From contig NZ_JADMLG010000019.1 in assembly GCF_015674855.1 (NCBI RefSeq), forward strand, positions 1 through 64,000: 64,000 nucleotides of DNA. The letters run 5' to 3'. This document shows positions 63,101 through 64,000 of this stretch, piece after piece (the first letter of the stretch is position 1; the number at the start of each line of letters is the position of its first letter). The translations under genes and the position numbers were made by a program. The notes under the pieces were generated by a model. The model was not told the DNA's origin. It did not search any database and saw only the letters and a program-made list of their open reading frames with translations. The DNA is from Nocardia bovistercoris. Lineage in GTDB: Bacteria; Actinomycetota; Actinomycetes; Mycobacteriales; Mycobacteriaceae.

Positions 63101-64000
63101 CAGACCCGCGCGCGCCACATAGCCGCGGGCCAATTGCACGCCCGCCAGATACAGTTCGCCCACCACGCCGCTCGGCACCGGACGCAGCGTGTCATCGAGT
63201 ACCAGCAAGTCGGTGTCGTCGGCGGGCGCGCCGATGGGCACCGTGGTCACGTCGGCGGCCGTCACCTCGTGCGCGGTCACGTCGACGGCGGCCTCGGTCG
63301 GGCCGTACAGGTTGTGCAGGGTCGCGCCGCTGACGTCGCGGAAGGCGGCCGCCGTCGCGGCGGGCAGCGCCTCACCGGAGGCGAACACCAGGCGCAACGA
63401 GGTCACGGCCGTCTCCACCTGTGGTTCCGCGACGAACACGGCGAGCATCGACGGCACGAAATGCGCCACGGTCACGCCGTATTCGTCGATGGTGCGCGCC
63501 AGGTAGGCCGGATCGCGGTGGCCGTCGGGCGCGGCGATCACCAAGCGCGCGCCGACCTGCAACGGCCAGAAGAACTCCCACACCGAAACGTCGAAGGTGA
63601 ACGGTGTCTTCTGCAGCACCACATCCGCGCCGCCCAGTCGGTACATCCGCTGCCGCCAGCGCAGATTCGCCATGATCGCGCGATGCGACACCGCGACGCC
63701 CTTCGGCCGCCCGGTCGAGCCGGAGGTGAAGATGACGTAAGCGGTGCTGTCCGCCGAGACCGCGCGCGAAGGCTCCGCGACCACGGGCGCCGCGCCGCCG
63801 AGATCGAGTTCGTCGATCCGCAGCACCGGAACCGCGGCGCCACAATCGGGTTCGTCGGCGGTGGTGGTGAGCACGAGCGCGGGCGCGGCCGTCTCCAGCA
63901 CGTAGGCGATGCGCTCGGCGGGATGCTCGGGATCGATCGGGACGTAACCGCCGCCCGCCTCCAGAATCGCGTACATGCCGACGAGCAGATCGAAGGACCG
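39176..64000 (-). CDS. Non-ribosomal peptide synthetase NRPS-2 (3' part, eight modules and thioesterase)
   Basis: About 8274 residues visible; the start lies beyond the right edge. Order: A1 (partial)-T1, then seven C-A-T modules, then a type I thioesterase. T-domain serine motifs (LGGNSL or variants) near 62545, 59345, 56160, 52945, 49770, 46605, 43335, 40115. C-domain HHxxxD motifs near 61950, 58745, 55570, 52370, 49225, 46030, 42750. Codes by eye: A1 DVWHFSLVDK (Ser), A2 DVWDFILVSK, A3 DVPHLSLVEK, A4 DVWEHGSISK (ornithine-like), A5 DVWHFSLVDK (Ser), A6 DVWDFILVSK, A7 DALFTGTVIK (aromatic-like), A8 DLWTLILVSK. TE has GWSLGG near 39705 and a late THWRM histidine. C3 has HHIAADA in place of HHxxxDG. 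A7 contains a duplicated insertion. There is no epimerisation, methylation or reductase domain. MbtH follows. The product is unassigned. Confidence 0.96.
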   Translation of the reverse strand, partial: RSFDLLVGMYAILEAGGGYVPIDPEHPAERIAYVLETAAPALVLTTTADEPDCGAAVPVLRIDELDLGGAAPVVAEPSRAVSADSTAYVIFTSGSTGRPKGVAVSHRAIMANLRWRQRMYRLGGADVVLQKTPFTFDVSVWEFFWPLQVGARLVIAAPDGHRDPAYLARTIDEYGVTVAHFVPSMLAVFVAEPQVETAVTSLRLVFASGEALPAATAAAFRDVSGATLHNLYGPTEAAVDVTAHEVTAADVTTVPIGAPADDTDLLVLDDTLRPVPSGVVGELYLAGVQLARGYVARAGLTADRFVANPEGAPGDRMYRTGDLVRWVSDVDGGPAELEYLGRTDFQVKLRGLRVELGEVEAALLRHTQVAQAAVVLHRRAGGDHLVGYVVGADGRVDIAAVLDQARTSLPDYMVPSLLVALDAMPVNANGKLDRRALPEPEFGTDTAEYRAPSTDAERVVARIYGELLGLERVGADDDFFALGGNSLVATRAIARIGAELGVSLDVRDFFDAASVASVAAALTVPPRAASAAGPRLPLVAAARPALVPLSPAQRRMWFLNRLGADSVDRDVDTAAVDNIPLALRLRGPLDLPALSAAVTDLVVRHEILRTVYPQTESGPVQVVRSVHAAFDLSPVQVPEADLADTVAAVAARGFDVAEEIPVRVRLLRGGHEDHTLVLVVHHIAADGVSLGPLMADLFTAYEARRAGRAPAWTPLPVQYADYALWQREYLGDAHDPDSTAARQLAFWTAELADLPAQLDLPSDRPRPAASTYRGATREFALDADVRAAIEALAVRCGATPFMVVHAALATLLARLSGTTDIAIGTPVAGRGDAALDELIGMFVNTMVLRTEVPAARTFAEQVAHVRTRDLRAFAHAEVPFEQLVEAVDPARSRARHPLFQVALFMQNMASVDLDLPELSVRPVDFDPGFAKFDLQLTISEPTTADAGYRAEFTYATDLFDAATVDEFATKFVRLLRGALAEPDRAIGDIELLDAGELDYVTASWNASGHKVSERFLHEGFENQVRRTPDAVALIDADGGELTYTELSDRANRTARALIASGVGPESLVVLAIPRSVELVVAMYAVLRAGGAYVPIDPTHPAERIGHILDTACPHSVLTTRATGFRAPQGVPVRCVEDFDLSELSSAKIAERERTATLRPEHPAYVLFTSGSTGKPKGVSVSHRAITNQMAWMHDEYRPQRGDVYLQKTATTFDVSLWGYFLPLRTGATLLLATADGHRDPRYLAETIAANGVTLTDFVPSMLAVFAAHAVAGELDSLRDVFVIGEALPPETVAAFHAVSDAGLHNLYGPTEAAVSITYREVTAADALSVPIGEPEWNSQVYVLDSRLRPVPVGVRGELYLAGDQLARGYHGRVDLTSDRFVANPFGPAGARMYRTGDLVRWSQDGELVYLGRADFQVKFRGQRIELADIETALLAAPEVNQAAVRLISGDDGDFLAGYVVCATGAHWDADAVREGLTRRLPAYMVPTVLIDLPEFPVNASGKLDRKALPVPRLRVKEFRAPVDAAQQLVAAVFAEVLGVERVGLDDDFFALGGSSLDATQVTARAGEAVGVRVPVRTLFEATTVESFAAAVDAAGRVETPRPAPTREPRPARVPLSPAQRRLWFLNRIETEDVASGRAQESGVYNLPVVLRLRGRLDVVALERAVLDVLARHESLRTYYPEDDEGPRQEILDGADIGLTLTPAPIPADELVAAMTSVVVASFDVTVDIPARVALLSVDGDHVLVFVVHHIAADALSMTPLVADLLRAYRARLISHRPDWAELPIQYADYSLWQHRLLGAEDDTDALAHRQLQYWRETLAGVPGDLMIPTDRPRPALPTQRGATVDFTIEPGTAARLRALAKRGGATVFMVLHAAFAVTLARSGGTDDIVIGSPVGGRGDRELDDLIGMFVNTLALRTGFDAEQPFTEFLNLVKEVDLAAFAHADLPFERLVDALAVDRGTGAHPLFQVMLSYGGAPRFPIPDLPWLTVEPVEIPDDAVKFDLHLVVNETEDAALAGSLRYATDLFDSATAGAIAARLRRVLTAVAADPRARIGDIDLFDAAERARVLHDWNATEYRLDRALTLPALFAAQVARTPDLPALRFDAVTLTYAQLAARVNRLARWLIARGVGPDSLVALGMRRGIDLVVGMYAVSAAGGGYVPLDPDHPAERTIHVLDTAIPVTVLTSGADLDVPVAQERIDRIDLDGYSAAPVTDADRRAPLRASNTAYVIFTSGSTGRPKGVAVTHTAIVNRLRWLQSTHIALDESDALLQKTPVTFDVSVPEFFWPLQTGARLVLARPDGHRDPAYLAELIRRERITVAHFVPSMLSVFLDDDPRTPSLRHLLCSGEALPAATAARAREITGARVHNLYGPTETAVEVSHHEVTESDTRGVPMGAPVWNTQLYVLDARLRPVPVGVPGELYLAGAQLARGYLGRADLTGERFVANPFGVRGARMYRTGDLVVWRADGELEFLGRTDFQVKVRGLRIELGEIESVLLAEPTVARAAVLARDDYGTGAALVAYLVVDGDFDLDHTRAALTRTLPAYMVPSAFVVLDAFPVSASGKLDRAALPAPPTETREFRAADTEAEILVAQTFRILLGATRVGANDDFFALGGNSLVATQLAARLSKATGSQVPVRAVFDAPTVRELAARLVIDADPDAESAPLPPLTARERGGPIPLSIAQQRMWFLNRFDSASGGYNIPFALRLTGPLDVAALGAAISDVIGRHETLRTLYPEVGGEATQVVLPAETRLVDLVVRPVREAELPDLVTAVTAAGFDVTAEVPVRVRLLRLEQDGPARPQHILLFVVHHIAADGWSFAPLTRDLAAAYVARCANTAPHWAPLPLQYADFALWQREVLGRPDDRSSVLARQLGYWTRRLADLPEVTSAPSDRARPAVASTRGGARTAQLDARLHAEIHRLAAAHRATPFMVLHTALAVLLSRLGGTDDVVIGTPVAGRGEQALDEIVGMFVNTLVLRTEVRAGATLAELLATVRAGDLAAFDHAVVPFEQLVDALNPVRSQAHAPLYQVSMTLQNQTKPEFDLNRMSFAALEVGPAPIQLDLDWTLTDRYDGDGEPDGIDIHLHYALDLFDERTVDDFLARFERILRAMVADPRTRVGKVELMSVAERGLLLSDRNATARALPEETLDDLLTARVALDPDGVAARFDAESLTYAELESRANRLARWLIERGVGPESIVGLGALRSLDMVVAMYAIVRAGGAYLPIDPAHPADRIAQLIDTASPALILTVGGARLPEDIAAPVHELAALDLAGFADDPLSEAERRAPLRTANTAYVLFTSGSTGKPKGVAVSHRAIMNQLRWLEFRYGITSDDRILQRAPLTFDVSVWECFMPVLVGAPLVIARPSGHLDLAYFAGLLREHGITIAEYVPSVLAALIGEGMGDALGSFRHLHCGGEALTPDLLADIRVHAGGEVHNSYGPTEAAISSVFHEFTDADADSGLEVAIGRPCWNTRTYVLDARLRPVPIGVTGELYLAGDQLARGYHGRSGLTAERFVADPFGVPGRVMYRTGDLVKWSRDGDLVYLGRNDFQIKLRGQRIELGEIEAALAGVDGVSNAAVVLAADSSGYEGLVGYVSGADLDARSVLDAVRDRLPGYMVPAHLVVLDEMPLTAVGKLNRAALPAVEFSGVGAEFRAPTEGVESVLAALITDLVGLNGPLGADDDFFARGGNSLLAMRLVARANTAFGSALTVREVFEAPTVAELAARVRDSSRLGAGAQLPALVAGERPERIPLSPAQTRMWLLNRLEPESAVYNIPITIRLRGALDESALRAAVADVIERHESLRTVFPSDADGPHQVVRSGSAAHTPVRVREVAEADLLATVLDIVGVGFDLRERVPVRTALLRVDPRDHVLVVVVHHIAADGVSTGPLARDLMVAYGARCTGDAPSWTPLPVQYPDFALWQHALLGSADDPTSLLSRRIAHWRDELAGLPPVLELPADRPRPPVATGHGATVPFTVPADLTAAATKLARAQGVSLFMVVHAAYAALLARLARTEDIAIGTPVAGRAEQALDDLVGMFVNTLVLRTAVRPDTAFADLLATVRAADVRAFTHAELPFERLVEELNPVRSQAHSPIVQTLLTFEHRDDAVLRLPDLEVRGYPIDNGIAQFDLAMELTEFGADAGTELRGVLRYATDLFDADTVRGFAARFLRILAGATADATVAVGDLEWLDPAERSLVLRRWNDTERVLPGDQTLASLFERQVARTPDAVAVGYEGINLTYAEFACRARRLARRLIEQGVGPDTTVALGMRRGPDLVVGMYAVVLAGGAYLPVDPDHPAERIGHMLRTARPVCMLTSGFVLDAPTSRQIRLDLLDLNGYATDPVRPDELRAALRPGHPAYVIFTSGSTGRPKGVAVSHAAIVNRLLWMQDRYALRTDDAVLQKTPAGFDVSVWEFFWPLQVGARLVLAHHDGHRDPGYLAAIIAAERITTVHFVPAMLAAFVTEPRVSECRTLRRVFASGEALPAATAQRARQLTGARVHNLYGPTEAAVDVTFHEVTDADTISVPIGRPVFNTAALVLDSRLRPVPIGVPGELYLAGAQVALGYVGRPELTADRFVADPYGERGARMYRTGDLVAWNADGELEYLGRTDFQVKLRGLRIELGEIETALTAVDTVDQAVVVLRSDERVGDRLVAYLVGADIDEDAVRASVAARLPAYMTPSALVVLPELPVNASGKLDRRALPDPVFETAAYRAPETDAQRLVAAIMGELLGVDTVGADDDFFALGGNSLVATRLAARIGAELGVEIPVRTLFEAPTVAALAARVEQSDVARIALTVGARPDPIPLSPAQRRMWFLNRFDPAESVHNIPVAIRLTGALDEAALIAAIGDVVRRHETLRTVYPDIGGTGYQRVLDDDAPRIIALAPQRITESLVDFVSEPFDVTAEAPLRVGLARLAEREHLLALVIHHIAADGYSMGPLARDIATAYAARVAGEAPHWTPLPVQYADYALWQRDLLGDEADPESLAARQLAYWRRALRGLPAQLDLPADRPRPAVASHAAAATTLALPAAVRRGIDAVAARFDATPFMVTHAAFATLLARLSGTSDIAIGAPVAGRGDAALDDLVGMFVNTLVLRADVPGSDTFATVLRRIRDTDLDAFANADVPFERLVEVLDPPRSQARHPLFQVALYYQNLAPTGIEVAGLGIGEYAVDYETTRFDLQLTVTADTLRFSYATDLFDEDTVAGFGARLLRLLAAVTAEPEQVVGDIDLFDAGELRRVVTEWNDSAHTAFVAELLTDEFEAQAAATPDDPALVYVPDDGAAATVLTYGELDRRSNRLARRLIAAGVGPESLVALVIRRSPELVVAMYAVLKAGGAYVPVDPDHPPLRIAHILRTARPSALLTAGQIAEPGFFGPVIRVDSDDYDGYDDGPVAAEERTAPVRPDHPAYVIFTSGSTGKPKGVSVSHAAIVNQMTWMQSEYRLDADDVYLQKTATTFDVSLWGYFLPLRVGATLVLATPDGHRDPGYLSEIIGAHRVTVTDFVPSMLTVFAGQVESSGSRAALDTLRTVFVIGEALPAETVRAFGAVSSARLHNLYGPTEAAVSITYREVTGETERTVMPIGNPEWNSRVYVLDSRLRPTLPGVAGELYLAGVQLARGYQDRADLTSDRFVANPFGQPGERMYRTGDLVRWETGGDTAELVYLGRTDFQVKFRGQRIELGEIESVLAAVPGIAQAAARVVATPGGDHLVGYLVRRAGSMVTDAEVRGAAASALPSYMVPSALMALDAFPLNASGKLDRAALPDPVFDRVAYVAPVTPAQRQVAAAYEAVLGGRIGLDDGFFELGGNSLSATRVLARLGERLGRRVPVRMLFESPTVRALAERVADEAGEQVVPLIAGPRPDTVPLAPVQHGMWLLNRLDPASPAHNIPVAVRLRGELDEVALAAALADVVARHEVLRTIYPADAAGVGHQVILPVESARARFVMESVERSALDARITEFLSGGFDVTAAPPLRATLLRVAADEHVLVAVVHHIAADGYSMTPLLRDLLSAYLARVLDAAPLWPKLAAQYADYALWQARAVEEVAAAQVEFWRTTLRDLPEELTLPTDRPRPAVASKHGGNVRARIGGGIAERVRTLAAAHGATPFMVVHAALSVLLARLSGSTDIAIGTPVAGRGAAALDDLVGMFVNTLVLRTRPEPGLNFADLLAETKAVDLAAFANATIPFERVAEELGAQTSLARHPLFTVALSYLDAGTDAFAVPGLELSPVEFDEPVARFDLQFTVAAGPDADGHLGVELNYATDLFDAATADGLLRRFGRVLAALTADPLRAVGAVDLLAPAERAELLTRRGGAVEPVTFAELVTAAIAANPEGDALLSGDRALTYREMDERSARLARMLIGFGIGAEDVVAIAIPRSTEWVLAVWAVARTGAAFVPVDPTYPAERITHMLTDSGAAVGITIATSRTALPDATEWLVLDAETTAARLRHTSAAPIAAAELVRPTRVDNPAWMIYTSGSTGVPKGVVATNAGIAGVARAQRERYRVGPDARVLHVASPSFDASMLEFLLALASGAALVVAPSGVYGGAELTELMRKTRVSHAFITPAVLRTLDPTALPDLAHLTVGGESYGPDLVRRWVSDDAGMTAGEQPIHGGESGGPEPSRRWTSGDHGLPGAVEVTAGGRAFYNTYGPTETTVITAISEPLGADGAFDIGTPIHGMAALVLDARMQPVPVGVTGELYLRGPGVARGYHARPGLSAGSFVADPHGPAGGRIYRTGDLVRWNASGAIEYVGRSDQQVKVRGLRIELGEIDAVLTAHETVEFAVTVGHSDADGAATLVSYVVAAPGRVIDVEELTAFAARSLTAYMVPSAITEIDAIPLTPVGKLDRKALPEPVFRAVEFREPVTEAERTVAATVAEVLGRTEPVGRADDFFALGGNSLTATQLAARLGAAFGASVGVRAVFEQPTVAALAAALDTGSAADPARPALAPRHGDDPVPLSLAQQRMWFLNRLDRQSTAYNIPLAVRLTGTLDTAALNAAVADVVTRHEVLRTVYPQRESGPVQVVLTPEDANTPVLSPIPVPADDLATAVADFVSAGFDVTAEVPLRARLFEPTVESSSRTPEYVLVVVVHHIAADGSSLVPLARDVMLAYDARLRGEAPDRPPLPVQYADFSLWQRALLGAESDPDSLLSRQLRFWTDTLADLPPQLNLPTDRPRPAIVSTRGRHIDFAVDADLHRALVDLARANGATLFMVVHAAFALLLARLSGTSDIAVGTPVAGRGAAELDEVVGMFVNTVVLRTEVTAGEDFTALLDRVRTADLAALAHADVPFERLVEVLNPQRSTARHPLFQVGFSFHNQAEAQFTLDGATATAVDFDSEVSQFDLHLVLTDRYDAHGAPAGLAASVTYATALFDESTVAGFAGRLHRLLGAVCATPELPVGDIALLDATESQRIVETWNRPDRTVESGTLATAFEAAVARSPRAVAVVDGAESVTYAEFAARVNRLARLLISRGIGPESLVAVAVPRSVDLLVAMYAVVTAGGAYVPLDPDHPLERTTAVLAAATPDLVLVSSRRPMLPVSVSAHEVLVDVAAVDPMLAAGPVRAWERRVPLTPANTAYVIFTSGSTGAPKGVAVSHAAVTHQLAWMQSEYQLGADDVALLMTSAAFDLSVWEFWWAPRTGARVVLAPHGAQRDPDAVLDLVEQAGVTTVTLVPALLAMLTEAAPTMPSSLRRLLVIGEALPAATLARAAAATEARIDNLYGPTEAAVSVTRYRTEEYASAARSVVPIGRVEAGNTGYVLDDRLRPVPAGVTGELYLGGAQLARGYHGRAELTAERFVADPFGAPGARLYRTGDMVRWTADGDLEYVERRDFQVKVRGYRIELAEVEHAMRARPEVGDAIVLAHRGGDENAMLVGYFTASAPVEAAALRSELAELLPSYMVPSVLIRLDAVPLNANGKVDRAALPRPELREREFRAPETEVERTVCAVFAEVLEVERIGMDDNFFEQGGNSLLATRLAARLGAELAERVAVVWLFAAPTPAGLVAQLALARSGRGRVEADAAFDVLLPLRRGGAAEPLFCLHPAGGVAWSFAGIAAHIDPDRPIYGLQSPVLNSDRPLPDSIEDWALRYVAEIRSVQPEGPYHLLGWSLGGVLAHAVAVRLQDLGQRVAVLAMMDSPRTVPADASVTVPLADLVGGLLGDRDEHADLAVLENTDTAVLVRRMDELPEPFASFGADRLTRLLAAGGRALELIGSYQPRPYKGNLVYFTASLDDPTGATGASGWADAVDGTVHNHAVQATHWRMTSDAALARIGHVLSALWDNA
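44132..44266 (-). repeat. Imperfect 51-bp duplication inside A7 of NRPS-2
   Basis: 44132-44182 and 44216-44266 align without gaps at 38 of 51 bases. In protein the copies read GGESYGPDLVRRWVSDDAG and GGESGGPEPSRRWTSGDHG, placed just before the YNTYGPTE motif, where other A domains here have no extra sequence. This lengthens A7 by roughly 35-45 residues. It looks like an old in-frame duplication kept under selection or tolerated in a loop. Confidence 0.75.

Overview
The window is high-GC actinobacterial DNA, most like Nocardia or a close mycolic-acid relative. The reasons are a complete yrbE/mce operon, a leucine-degradation operon laid out like the Mycobacterium tuberculosis Rv2498c-Rv2506 locus, an F420-type PPOX protein, an MpaB-family oxygenase and very large non-ribosomal peptide synthetases (NRPS). 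I saw no rRNA, tRNA, CRISPR array, insertion sequence or prophage.

Layout. (1) 1-11875, minus: 5' part of NRPS-1, which runs off the left edge. It opens with an EntF-like starter condensation domain and has C-A-T modules 1-3 plus part of module 4. (2) 12240-14092, minus: cobM, a PPOX-fold flavin/F420 protein and a TetR repressor. (3) 14224-22364, plus: six tightly spaced genes (methylcrotonyl-CoA carboxylase beta and alpha, acyl-CoA dehydrogenase, MaoC-fold hydratase, CitE-type lyase, acetoacetyl-CoA synthetase) that together would take isovaleryl-CoA from leucine to acetyl-CoA and acetoacetyl-CoA. Two perfect inverted repeats lie between the TetR gene and this operon. (4) 22547-25270, plus: two paralogous regulators, each with two TetR-type helix-turn-helix domains in one chain. 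(5) 25287-35241, minus: an mce lipid-import operon in the order small membrane proteins 1 and 2, yrbEA, yrbEB, mceA-F, Mce-associated protein. A 17-bp tandem repeat lies in its leader. (6) 35630-36538, plus: MpaB/DUF2236 oxygenase with a strong terminator. (7) 36687-37145, minus: two coupled small unknown genes, divergent from an XRE/TPR-like regulator (37405-38790, plus). (8) 38926-64000, minus: NRPS-2, at least eight modules ending in a thioesterase, followed by an MbtH-like gene. It enters from the right edge, so its start is not visible.

The two NRPSs are the secondary-metabolite content. Twelve adenylation domains are at least partly visible. Read by eye, three carry a serine-type code (a fourth, truncated one begins the same way), three share a code I cannot assign, one resembles ornithine codes and one resembles a tyrosine code. 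No epimerisation domain is visible. NRPS-2 has the release domain and MbtH partner. NRPS-1 has the start. I cannot tell whether they make one product or two; about 27 kb of primary-metabolism and transport genes lie between them.
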